Of a stretch of 64,000 bases of DNA, positions 9,795 through 20,751 are shown piece after piece. The first letter of the stretch is position 1. Every line of letters starts with the position of its first letter. The notes under the pieces were generated by a model that was not told the origin of the DNA, made no database searches, and saw only the letters and a program-made list of their open reading frames with translations. Source of the DNA: Akebia trifoliata (Eukaryota > Streptophyta > Magnoliopsida > Ranunculales > Lardizabalaceae); the NCBI GenBank assembly GCA_017979445.1, contig CM030715.1, forward strand, positions 12,702,187 through 12,766,186, given 5' to 3'. A program made the translations under genes and the position numbers.

Positions 9795-12700
9795 AAGGGT
9801 ATTTTAGTACTCTTCCAAGGTCCATGTAAAAGATCAATATTTTATTTTCTTTTGGAAAATCTTGTTCTTATGGAAAATATTTTCTAGAAAATATTTTTTC
9901 TTGGAAAACATTTTTTCTAGAGAACACTTTTTTTTTTTTTTGGAAAACTTTCTTTTCTGGAAAATATTTTCTTTTTCTTCTTTGAAAATTCGATTTCCAT
10001 TTTGATTTAACTGGCCGGGTCCACCATGATTGTTGGATCGGGATGGACTGGGTCATTATTGTAAACGAATGGACTCTTTATTGGGTCAGTGCACCCATTT
10101 TAATTTTCAAAGACAACATTTTTGATCCTTGAGGACAATCATACACTCTGATCTCACCATTCACATCACTCACATACATTCATCAATCAACATGCTCCAT
10201 TCAATAAACAACCCGGGAACACCCACAATAAGTTCGAGTCGTGACCTACTAGGAAGGTTTCTAGACTCTAAGCTTACTACGTGCAATGCATTTTTATCTG
10301 ACCACCCTTGCCCAAGCACACTTATATATCTTTCGATATGTGGTGACTTGGTTTGATATACCGTATAGGTGATAATCTAAAACCTCAATTCACTTCTCTG
10401 AAGCCAAAAACAGCCAGTTTGATCTCCAGTTGAGAGGTGGCGCACAATGCTGAGCAGGGCCCACTTAAATACCTCTCGTCTAGAATAGACGTAGTCTATC
10501 CCCCTCGTACAGTAGGGTACAGTGGGGCAAGATCTTGCTTAGGCACCGGTTTTGACCAAGAAGTGCAATTGATATACTTAGATTATCTTTTATACCTACG
10601 AGTCAAGAGTTGTAGCTTTCATAAATGGTTTGGCATCCCACGAGGGGACCGACCACGTACTAGTACTACGTTGGTAATCGGGACATGTGAGTGTGTGGTT
10701 TACAATAGGTCAAAGGCTCAGGTCGCTCCAACCTGGGTGCATCAATATATCTCTCAGAATCACCTGATCAGACGGTATTGATGCCCCCAGTTTGATATAC
10801 CCTAAGGTACGTGACTGGAGTTGTGGTTTTCATGAATGACTTCGCATCTCCGAAGAGACCGGGCCACGCACTAGTGCCACGTTGGCTATATGGGACGTGT
10901 AACAATAAACGTGCATGTGGTGTGTGCAAAACAGGGTGGGGTGTGCCGGGATTTTTTTAAACACATGAGCCGATGGGCCCAATCAAATCACTACAACATT
11001 GATATCACATGAATATACCAATCCGATCACATTCCCTCACATCAATATTACGATCAACATCAATCATGTATCTCAAGCAAGATTATGGTATGTTCGATAG
11101 GCAATCAACATAAACTAACAATATGGTCTGAATCATTGAAATAAGCCCGCGGTTCCAAATCTCGCAAAAAATTTATATAATCCAATCAAGATTGTTTTGG
11201 GGTAACCCATAATAATTCAAAATTTTAAAGGATATCGAATTGAGGGTATAAATATGATTGATGAGATAAAGAAGATGTTTTTATTTTGATTTTTTTTAAA
11301 AAGAGTTGAGCCCCATCAAAAGAAATTTAGAAAACACAACCAAAAGACAAACATATGTTGCTGTTGGCAACATTTAAAAATTAATTTGCTTTATTATTAT
11401 TTTTTTATTTTTAAAAACCTTTTAATCTTTTATTTTTTATCTCTTTTTTTTTTTAAAACAACTAAAATAATTTTATGAAAGAAATTACATGTTACTGCCA
11501 TCAAGACAATTCGAGCTCAACCACTACAAGGTCGACATCAGCTTTTAGGTGCAGTTCAATGAACAACAACTGATTGAATCTAATTCAAAGGAAAACAAAT
11601 GAATGAGCCTACTCAACATGAAAACCAGGACATTTAATGTAATCTGTTTTTACACAACCCATTGGTAAATCAAAAGCATCCAGCGAGCAAGGGGTGAAGA
11701 ATAGAAAAAAAAAAAAAAAAAAAAGGAAAAAACAGAGTTGCAGCCTATAACATGGAATTTATCGATGAATTATTCGCCATTTTCGCGCTGAGACGAAGAA
11801 ACTCTCTAGGAACTGCCTTCTGATGATTCGAATCTATTAAAAAAAAGAGGGTGAGAAACTGAGCTTCAACCTATCTCCACAGAGATCTTCATGTTCGAAC
11901 TCGAGATCAGACGCACCTATCTTACAAGAACGGTTGACTGGAAAAAATAGCCATCAAAATCGAGAGGTGAACCGATATATACTGAATAGAAACGTAGAGA
12001 TGAGGATCAAAACTGAGTTTAGGCAAGTGATTACTGATCTTAATCGAACCTTTCATCTCACGTAACAGATCGTATTCCCTACCCAATCCTTAATCCATCG
12101 TTCTCGTTCGTTCAAGTGGTAAAGGATGACAGCAAACTCGATCGTCCGATCTCTAGATCGTTCGAGATTCATAGAATCGACGCACGGCTTTGGAACCTTC
12201 AAAGAGCAGAGTTTTTGAGTCTTTTGAGACTTACAGAACTAGATGGGGACGAAGAGATACATTCTGTTCTCTTAAAAAAATTGATTAAAGAAAAGTGAAA
12301 AAATCAAAGAAATTTTTCACTATCGGCACCCCGTTTATTGCGAAGTTAAGGGTTTAACAATTAGAATCAAATTTTACTCAAACACCCCATTTAAAAAAAA
12401 ATGGGAACTCTACTGTTGTTGTCCCCAACAGTATACTCAAAAAAAACAAAATTTATTTTTTTTTTTATTTTTTTTAAAAGAAAGGTTAAAGAACAAACCA
12501 CACATTCTCAAAATAAACAAAACTTTTATTTGTGCCCCAAAAACGGGAAAAAAATAAATAAATAAAATAAAAACTAAAATAAAAAAAACTTCTCATGCTC
12601 AATAATCATTAAAACCATCCCTAAAAAAAACCCTTTCGAAATCTTGTATTATTTTAGGGTCACCCCGAATGATCCTTGATCGGATCATAAAAATTAACAT

Positions 12701-12867
12701 GTTAGATCAAAGTGCTCCGAGTAGAATCAGATAATTAATGATGTACCAAAGACAATAAACAAATAATAAAAAGAAACTAACTAAGAATTAAATAAAATAA
12801 ACTAGAACAAAAAACTAGGTCATTGGCAATGCTCCCATACTTTGGGTTTTTCAAGTCTAATCCTCAA
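9795..12867 (-). other. E1 leader between PBS and ORF1
   Basis: Non-coding. 9830-9990 is a run of TTTTCTAGAAAA-like palindromic repeats, also present in E2 (18220-18440) and E3 (43510-43760). 10180-11220 is shared with E2 and E3. 12300-12867 is shared with the start of the E3 leader. About 11350-12300 has no counterpart in E2 or E3 and includes an A-run at 11706-11724; I could not identify it. Short open frames here show no recognisable product. Confidence 0.7.
10440..10960 (-). repeat. Conserved leader block with two palindromes (E1 copy)
   Basis: About 500 bases that stay well conserved in all three family members (E2 17222-17760, E3 42440-42990). It is a diverged tandem duplication of about 210 bp; each half has a perfect 10-bp palindrome, GTACTAGTAC at 10657-10666 and GCACTAGTGC at 10868-10877, 211 bp apart. 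An antisense open frame (10437-10781, plus strand, starting with GTG) covers one half. Confidence 0.8.
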
Positions 12868-12887
12868 CGTCCCCAACGGAGTTGCCA
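12868..12887 (-). promoter_or_regulatory. E1 primer binding site (Tat/Ogre type)
   Basis: One base inside the LTR the minus strand reads TGGCAACTCCGTTGGGGACG. It aligns with TGGCGACTCCACTGAGGAC at the same place in E3. PBSs of this kind in Tat/Ogre elements have been described as tRNA-Arg-like; that identity is from memory. Confidence 0.75.
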
Positions 12888-12888
12888 C

Positions 12889-14594
12889 TGAAAGTGCCCT
12901 CGATCCGCGGGGTGTGCGGATCCGCTTTTGACCCTTGAGGATTGGGAGTCGCCACCTAGTTATTAAGGTCTAGGAACCAAACTGACTCTAAAAAAAGGCA
13001 AACTAATCTACGAAAGAAAAAAAAAGGTTCGGAGATCACGTTACGAGGTTGGAAGGTGTTAGGCACCAACCCCACCCGATCAAAGCCGGTCTTTAATAAC
13101 TTCCCAAATAAATTACATTACTAAAAAAAAAACCTAGATAATGATAAAAAAAGATTATACCTTTCCGATAGCAAAGACTTTGTTCCTCAGATCCGACAAA
13201 AATTATTCCTTGTACCGTACTCCCTTGCTTCGTTCTGTCTCCTTTTTTTGATTCGGACTCTTCGAATTTATTATAGATTTTGAAGTGTTTTTTGAGGGCT
13301 TTTGGGTGTTCTTTAGACTAAAATCGAAGGAGGGATGTTAGGTAAGGAGTTGGGGCTCCAAAACTAGGGTTTATGGGAGGCTAAGGGGGCTTTTAGACCT
13401 ACTTCTCTTAGGGTTTATGATTTGATATGAAAATAGGGTGTGAGCACCTCTATTTATGGATTTTTTTAGGGGTTGATTTTGATAGAGTTAGTGTTTAATT
13501 AGAGTTCTTTTAATTAGAGTTGTGTTTTAGTTAGAATTGTTCTAGGTAGAATTGTGTTTTAATTAGAATTGTTTTATGTAGAATTGTTTTTTAGTTAGAA
13601 CTCTATTAGATAGAGTTATTATTTAATTAGAAATCTATTATGATTTTGACTTTTGGTCTTATTTGATTGACTTTTAATATTTTGACTTTAGTAATAATTG
13701 ATTGACTTTTAATATTTTGACTTTAGTCTTGCTTAATTGACTTTAATTTTGACTTTAGTCTCACTTGATTGACTTTAATACTTGACCTTAGTCTTGCTTG
13801 ATTGACTTTAAATTTTTGGAGAACCCCCCTCTAAAATATCTTTAATTCTTTGGACCCCCAAATGGAGGGATCGTTAAAGAAATATCTCACGAACCCTCAA
13901 CAATTTTACTTGAAAGTCCGATTGATCGATTTTTTTAATTAAAATTTTTAAATTAATTTCATTAATGTTTCACTTTAATTATTTAATATTTTATTTGTTA
14001 ATTTTAAAATTTTTAATTATGAAAATTGTGAAATTACCATTTTGTCCCTAGAGAGGACTTTTCGCATTTTAAGTCGGTTTTTTATGTTCCAAGATGTTTT
14101 AGAATCGATTTTCGTAAGGAATTCAATGGAAATATTGGTTTGTGTCATTTATGAAATATTTTTGTGTGAAATGATTGTGAACTTTATGAGGGGCATTTTC
14201 GTAATTTTGTCAAATTTTGTGAAAATTAGCGAAATGATTTATTTGATTTCGATTTGTTATTTTATGTGTTTGAATGAGTTTTCCTAATCGTAACGTAGGC
14301 TCTAGGGTTGTTTTGAGGTTAGGGGTATTTTGATAATTTGGTAATTTTTTAGTGATTTTTATTGTGAAACTTCTTTTTTGATCTGCAAGATGATGATTTC
14401 TATATTTCTGGAGTCGTATTTTCCTAGCGTAGCGTGGTTTCTAAGGTTTTGTCAGTTCGAGATACCTCATCCGGATTTCTGAAACACATCTGGTAACAAA
14501 ATAAAGCAATGGAATACACATCCATCATTGGGAATCATTGCGATCAGGTTGACGAGTTGATTAATCAGGCGAGTGCAAAAATGGGATCTCTACA
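12889..14594 (-). repeat. E1 5' LTR (1.7 kb)
   Basis: Minus-strand boundaries are TGTAGAGATCCC at 14594 and ...CTTTCA at 12889. It is homologous over its whole length to the four LTRs of E2 and E3, but more diverged. The TATA element kept in the others (TATAAATA) reads CATAAATA here (13451-13458). The hairpin motif GGTGCCTAACACCTTCC lies at 13051-13067. Confidence 0.93.
13646..13807 (-). promoter_or_regulatory. W-box cluster in E1 U3
   Basis: Ten TTGACT/TTGACC hexamers, the WRKY-factor W-box core, lie within 162 bp of U3 upstream of the TATA position. They sit in a degenerate repeat of roughly 30 bp. All five LTRs of the family have the cluster. WRKY binding is inferred from the motif. Confidence 0.6.
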
Positions 14595-15026
14595 GTGGTG
14601 TTTGATTTAAAAGAATGGGTTGTGTAAGAGGTTAATTGGTTAGGTTTTGAGAGGGTGAAGGAGATGATGACATGTGTCAAAAAGTTATGAAAATTGAGTG
14701 ATTTGATGAGTTGATTGGGGGGAAGGAGTGTGGGGATGGCTTGTGAGAATATGTTTAAAGTGAATGATGAAGGGGGTTGTGGGTTGTGATGTGGGTTGGT
14801 GATTATGTTGAAGAAAAGTGATGGATTATAATTATGACATAGAGTGTGGGGGGTATGGGTTGTGATGTGGGTTAGTAGTTATGTTAAAGAAAGGTAAAGG
14901 GTTTGGTTTAGTAGAATGATTTTTTTGGAAGGTGAGTTGTGATGAGGACAAGTGTCCCATTTGATGATCAAATATTGATTGGTTGGTATGGATAATGGAT
15001 GTAGATTTGAATTGGTTTGGGCTTTG
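14595..15026 (-). mobile_element. X' LTR fragment between E1 and E2
   Basis: Its reverse complement aligns with about 29600-30110 of the solo LTR X. It continues, across E2, into 27427-27850, and on the left it is cut by E1. It is therefore the host sequence into which E1 and E2 jumped. Confidence 0.85.
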
Positions 15027-15779
15027 TGTAGACACCCCATTTTTGCACTCGCCTGATTAATCAACTCGTCAATCCGATTGCAATGATTCCCAATGATGGA
15101 TGTGTTTCAGAAATCCGGATGAGGTATCTCGAATTGACAAAACCTTAGAAACCACGCTACGCTAGGAAAATACGACCCCAGAAACATAGAAATCATCATC
15201 TTGCAGACCAAAAAGAAACTTCACGATAAAAATCACTAAAAAATTACCAAATTACCAAAATACCCTAACCTCAAAACAACCCTAGAGCCTACGTTACGAT
15301 TAGGAAAACTCATTCAAACACATAAAATAACAAATCGGAACCAAATAAATTATTTCACCAATTTTAACAGAATTTGACAAAATTACGAAAATGCCCCTCA
15401 TAAAGTTCACAATCATTTCACACAAAAATTTTCATAAATAACACAAAATAATATTTTCATTGAATTCCTTACGAAAAATCGATTCTAAAACATCCTAGAA
15501 CATTAAAAACCGACTTAAAACGTGAAAAGTCCTCTCCGGGGGTAAAACGGTAATTTCACAATTTTCATAATTAAAAAATTCCGAAATTAATAAATAAAAT
15601 ATTAAATAATTAAAGTAAAACATTGATGAAATTAATTTAAAATTTTGAATTAAAAAATCGATCAATCGGACTTTCGGGTAAAATTGTTTAGGGTTCGTGG
15701 GATATTTCTTTAAGGACCCCTCCATTTGGGGGTCCAAAGAATTAAAGAAATAATGGAAGGGGGTTCTCCAAAAATTTAA

Positions 15780-15921
15780 AGTCAATCAAGAAAGACTGTA
15801 GTCAAAGTATTAAAGTCAACCAAGTGAGACTAAAGTCAAAATTAAAGTCAATTAAGCAAGACTGAAGTCAAAATATTAAAAGTCAATCAATTAAGACTAA
15901 AATCAAAACATTAAAAGTCAA
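15780..15921 (+). promoter_or_regulatory. W-box cluster in E2 5' U3
   Basis: Eight AGTCAA hexamers (W-box TTGACT on the other strand) in 142 bp, ending about 170 bp upstream of the TATA element. The equivalent cluster in the 3' LTR is at 26478-26619. Confidence 0.6.
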
Positions 15922-16091
15922 TCAAATAAGACCAAAAGTCATAATAGAATTCTAATTAAATAATAACTCTATCTAATAGAGTTCTAACTTAAAAACAATT
16001 CTACCTAAAACAATTTTAACTAAAACACAACTCTAATTAAAAGTTCTCTAATTAAACACTAACTCTATCCAAATCAACCTTAAAAAAATTC

Positions 16092-16099
16092 TATAAATA
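16092..16099 (+). promoter_or_regulatory. TATA element of the E2 5' LTR
   Basis: TATAAATA followed by aggtgctcacaccc, identical in the 3' LTR (26820-26827) and nearly so in the E3 LTRs (39045-39052, 49103-49110). This is the likely core promoter of the element transcript. Confidence 0.7.
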
Positions 16100-16691
16100 G
16101 AGGTGCTCACACCCTATTTTCGTATCAAATCATAAACCCTAAGAGAAGTAGGTCTAGAAGCTCCCCTAGCCCCCCATAAACCCTAGTTTTGGAGCCCCAA
16201 CTCCTTACCTAACATCCCTCCTTCAATTTTAGTCTAAAAAACACCTAAAATCCCTCCAAAAACACCCCCAAATCCGCAACAAACTTGAAGAGTTCAGATC
16301 CAAAAACAAGGAGATACCTTGATCTAGGAGATCCGAAGTCAAATCCGGAGACAGAACGAAGCAAGGGAGTACAGTACAAGGAGCTCTTTTTGTCAGATCT
16401 GAGGGAACAAAATCCTTACTATCGGAAAGGTATGTAATTTTTTTATTTTTATCTAGGTTTTTAGCAATGTGATATATTTGGGAAGTTAGTAGAGACCGGC
16501 TTTGGCCGGGCGGGGTTGGTGCCTAACACCTTCCAACCCCGTAACATGATCCCCGAATTCAGATTTTTTATGGTAGATTAGTTATTTTTATCCATGTTAG
16601 AGTCAGTTTGGTTCCTAGACCATAATAACTAGGTGGCGACTCCCAAACCTCAAGGGTCAAAAGCGGATCCGCGCACCCCGCGGATCGAGGG

Positions 16692-19119
16692 TGAGAACTA
16701 AGTCTGAACACCTATTAATAAAATGTAGATCTCATCGATTAGATTAATTTAGAACTTGAGTTCACTCGATTTCGTTATCGGGAGCCTTAGATATCATCGA
16801 TGCAAGTTCAGATTGTATTTTCCTAATTCACAGAAAATCTGAATTTATCTAATGTTGGCATAATTAATGTTCTTGAGAGTGAGCTCATCTCAACCATTGT
16901 CATTCTATCATCAATGTAACACCTATTGGAATCTCGATTTATTTTGGATCACCTAAAAGTGATCAATGATTGGACCTTAAAAATTATAAAAATTATGCCT
17001 ATTGCAATGTTTGTTTGATCATTATCATATGCCATATTTATTGATTAATTTACCATGATCTTGCTTGAAATACATGATTGATGTTGATCGTAATGTTAAT
17101 GTGCTTATGTGATGGGAATAATGTGATCTTAATTGAATATTCATATGATTTGAATGATTTTGGTTTTGATTAAATGTATGATTGGTTTGATTGGATCCAT
17201 GGGCCCATTTGTTTGAAAAAGGTCTCGGGCACACCCCACCCTGTTTTGTACACACCACATGCACGTTTAATGTTTTACTCACTTACACGTCCCATTTAGC
17301 CAACGTGGCACTAGTGCGTGGCCCGGTCTCTTCGGAGATGCGACATCATTCATGAAACCCACAACTCCAGTCACGTACCTTAGGGTATATCAAACTGGGG
17401 GCATCAATACCATCTGATCAGGTGATTCTGAGAAGTATGTTGATGCACCCAGGCTGGAGCGACCTGAGCCTTTGACCTATTATAAGCCACACAGTCACAT
17501 GTCCCGATTGCCAACGTAGTACTAGTACGTGGTCGGTCCCCTCGTGGGATGCCAAACCATTTATGAAAGTTATAACTCTTGACTCGTACCCGTAGGTATA
17601 AAAGATAGTCTAAGTATATCAATTGCACTTCTTGGTCATAACCGGTGCCTAAGCAAGATCTTGCCCCGCTGTACCCTACTGTACGAGGGGGATAGACTAC
17701 GTCTATTCTAGACGAGAGGTATTTAAGTGGGCCCTTGCTCAGCATTGTGCGCCACCTCTCAACTGGAGATCAAACTGGCTGTTTTTGACTTCAGAGAAGT
17801 GAATTGAGGTTTTAGATTATCACATATACGGTATATCAAACCAAGTTACCACGTATCGAAAGGTATATAGGTGTACTTGGGCAAGGGTGGCCAGATAAAA
17901 ATGCATTGCACGTAGTAAGCTAAGAGTCTAGAAACCTTCCCAGTAGGTCACGACTCGAACTTATCGTGGGTGTTCCCGGGTTGTTTATTGAATAAATGCA
18001 TGTGATTGATGAATGTATGTGAGTGATGTGAATGATGAGATCAAGAGTGTATGATTGTCCTCAAGGATCAAAAATTTGTTTTGAAAATTAAAATGGGTGC
18101 ACCGACCAAATAAAGAATCCATTCTTTTACAATAATGACCCAGTCCATCCCGATCCAATAATCATGGTGGGTTGGGCCATTTAAATTGAAATAAAAATCA
18201 AATTTTCAAAGAAGAAAAATGGTTTACGAAGGGAAAGTGTTTTCTAGAAAAAGTGTTTTCCAAAATAAGTGTTTTCCAGAAAAAGTGTTATTCTCTAGAA
18301 AATAATGTTTTCTAAGAAAAAGTGTTTTCCAGAAGAACAAGATTTTTCAAGAGAAAATGCTTTTCAAATAACAAACTATTTTTCAGAGAAAAAATATTTT
18401 TCAGAAGAAAATATTTTCCGAAAGAAAAGAAAATGAAGGAAAAATGATTTACAAAAGATCTATTTTTGCATGAAAAATTTTTGAAATGTGTTTTTCACCA
18501 AAAATCTATTTTTTTGCATGGACTTTGTAAAATTATCAAAATAAATTTTTCTAAAAAGAAAATGACTTGCAAAAAAAAAAAATAATCAGATTTGTGAAAG
18601 TTTTATTCAATGAAAACATTATTTCCAATAATTTTCAAGAGTGCAATAAAATTATTTCCTTCTGAATAATCATTGAGCGGATGAATTGTTTAATGGATTG
18701 GTGCACAGAATTCAATAAAATCTCAAGGTTCATTTAAAATGTTATCAAGGGGGAGACACTGAAATTGGTTAAATTCACCTTCAAAGAGGTTTAAGGGTTA
18801 TCATTGTACCTAAGCTCAATCGTCCATCGTCTAGCTAGGGTTACTAGTCCAGTCAGTTGGAACGAACGTCAACGCCAAATCAATCCTTTAGAATTTCTTA
18901 ACATCGCCCAATTATTCCCTGAAGATCATAGTACTTTAGTCTTGTCGGTTATAAGCAATGTCTCAGTCCTCAGTCCTAATCAAGCCCGTTGTGGGTAGTT
19001 GTATTGAGTTTTCATGAGTTATTTGAGTTAGCTCGAGTCCAATTTTTCAATGTCATATTTTCTTTAAATCGAGTCTACTCTTTTTCTGTTGAGTCGAGTT
19101 AGTTTGTTGAGTCTTAGAG
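16692..19119 (+). other. E2 leader
   Basis: Non-coding. 16692-16920 has no match in E1 or E3 and directly follows the point where the LTR end and PBS are missing. From 16921 it follows E3 (42130 on) and E1 in reverse. It contains the palindrome block, TTTTC/GAAAA repeats at 18220-18440 and the stretch before gag. ORF1, present in E1, is absent: the flanking sequences meet near 18500-18560. Confidence 0.75.
17222..17760 (+). repeat. Conserved leader block with two palindromes (E2 copy)
   Basis: Palindromes GCACTAGTGC at 17308-17317 and GTACTAGTAC at 17519-17528, spaced 211 bp as in E1. The antisense frame of 113 codons (17404-17745, minus strand) starts with ATG and matches the E1 antisense frame over nearly its whole length. 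Confidence 0.8.
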
Positions 19120-19308
19120 GTGTCTGTCGCCCCTTTTGAATTTGATTGGCTAAAGGAAATATTTGAATATCTCGAGCGCATTAACGAATTAATTACTAAT
19201 CTGGCTTCAAGGATAGATTTCTTTCCTGAGCAAGAAGATAAGAGTCAAGTTCAACGTTTAATCGAGAAAACAAAGGTTATTGACCTCAAAACAGAAAATA
19301 ATTCCTAA
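19120..19308 (+). pseudogene. E2 gag N-terminal remnant
   Basis: An open frame of 62 codons lies where gag begins in E1 and stops at 19306-19308. It starts with GTG at the expected ATG position, as does the E3 copy, so normal initiation is lost in both. Contains a short acidic, helix-like stretch (EIFEYLERINELI). It ends close to the deletion junction that leads into integrase. Confidence 0.5.
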
Positions 19309-19548
19309 AGAGATTCATATAGAAACCCTCCTATCCCTAGAGGAACACGAGGGGATAATGAATTTACTCAGAAATTTCAAAAGACTTGTTCGTGTCATCC
19401 TATGAGGATGTGTTAGGTGCAAGCTTGGGTGTTGTTCAATACGGAATAGATACTCGCTTGATGAGATGAAAATATCGATAGAGATGTTATAAAATGTATC
19501 AACACTATCCTTACTACATCTTGAGTTTCAAATCACATATTATCAGTC

Positions 19549-20238
19549 GATATGGGGGTACCTTTTGAACTGATCTCTGATAATGGGTCGTACTTCAAAG
19601 CATAAATCATTACTCTATGTTTAAAGTTAAAGATCTGGAAACACAAATCATCCCCCTACCGTCCTCAGATCAATGGAACGGTTGAAGCAGTTAGTAAAAG
19701 TCTACAGACTATCATCAGGAAAATGTGTCAATCACATCGAGATTGGTCAGAAAAATTATCATTCACGCTATGGACATATCGAACTTCAATTCGATCCTCT
19801 ATTAGAGCTACTCCCTACTCCTTAGTGTATGGCATGGAAGCAGTCTTGCCAGTTGAAATGAAAATTTCGTCTCTCAGGGTCTTGTTGGAAAATCATTTGT
19901 TAGAAACAGATTGGGTTCGTCAGCAGTATGAAGAATTAAACTTGATTGAAGAAAACGAGTTAAAGCCCTGTACCATGTGCAAGCTTATCTAAGAAGAGTC
20001 ACCCGTGCATTTGACAAAAAGGTCAAACCTCATCATTTACAAGTCAAGGATTTAACTATCAGACTTCAAAGAAAATTGAACACTCCTCCTCGACTATAGG
20101 AGAAAATCTGAACCCAATTGGAGAAATTCATTCATTAAGGAAATACTGTTTGGAAAAGTCGTCAGACTTCAAGATCATGATGAAAGTGAACTACCAGAAC
20201 CAACCAACCTTGACCAGATCAAGCGGTACTACATTTAA
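19549..20238 (+). pseudogene. E2 integrase, C-terminal half
   Basis: Shows the second catalytic Asp (LISDNGSYF), the third catalytic Glu (NGTVEAVSKS), then WSEKLSFTLWTYRTS and TPYSLVYGMEAVLPVE, the standard Tat/Ogre integrase sequence, and ends KRYYI-stop. The region with the zinc finger and first Asp is gone. A TAA at 19603-19605, two codons after YFKA, is shared with E3. A one-base deletion near 19955 breaks the frame, so residues after LNLIEENE are in another frame. Cannot give active integrase. Confidence 0.9.
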
Positions 20239-20751
20239 GGAGGCCATCTTTGACCGAATCAATTTTCCTGTTACCCAGTTCAATATATCCTTTCTCAACC
20301 CCTTTGCAACCTTTTTCAAAAAGAAAAATTATGCCTTTTCTTTCTTAGCCCGATCACCTAACCTAGGGGAGGGAAGTTTCAAACTACGTTTTGGTCTGAT
20401 CCCAAAATTTTGGGGTATGTAGGCAACCTGAGAAGTTACTTCAGGCCCGACCACATCAAAAAAATAAAAATAGATTCCCCGACAAAGAAAAAATCTAAAA
20501 AAAAAATTCAAAAGAAAAAAATTGTCAAAGTGGGAAAGAAAATTCAAAGAAAAAGAAAATAATTTAAAAGGAAATGTCACACAAGGGGCATTTGGGTTTT
20601 TGAGCCTCAAAATCCCTTTTTTTTTATACCTAGTCCTAAGCTTACCTATAAAAGTCCTCCTAAGTACCGTGCGAGAAGTCAAGGAAGATAGCAAAGCATG
20701 ATCAGACAGCAACTCCAGAAGTTCAGAAGGGAAGAAGAAGAAAAAAATCTG

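Larger units (their letters stand above)
1..14594 (-). mobile_element. E1: Tat/Ogre-like Ty3/gypsy element (5' part, runs off left edge)
   Basis: Read leftward from 14594: a 1.7-kb LTR, a PBS, a leader of about 3 kb, an extra ORF1, then gag and protease. An extra ORF between leader and gag, a very long non-coding leader and LTRs starting TGTAGA are known features of Ogre/Tat elements. RT, integrase and the 3' LTR would lie left of the window. The element is dead: ORF1 has three stops, gag has stops and a frameshift, and a chromovirus (2398-8235) is inserted in gag. The five bases right of the LTR (gtggt, 14595-14599) should recur beyond the missing 3' LTR. Lineage is inferred from architecture; RT is not visible. 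Confidence 0.85.
15027..16691 (+). repeat. E2 5' LTR, lacking its last bases
   Basis: Begins TGTAGACACC. Compared with the 3' LTR it lacks about 28 bp near 15107 between two gatgtgt repeats, so a microhomology deletion is likely, and it loses the terminal CGCTTTCA after ggatcgaggg at 16691. It carries the W-box cluster (15780-15921), TATA element (16092-16099) and hairpin motif (16518-16534). Confidence 0.93.

Noticed and set aside
15495..15785. 96-codon minus-strand frame repeated at 26193-26483
   Set aside because: It recurs only because the two E2 LTRs are duplicates. It is antisense to the LTR, with no motif and biased composition.
20329..20712. 127-codon minus-strand frame in the E2 3' region
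   Set aside because: Antisense to the element, A-rich sequence read as F/L; the E3 counterpart (45824-46120) is not well conserved as a frame.
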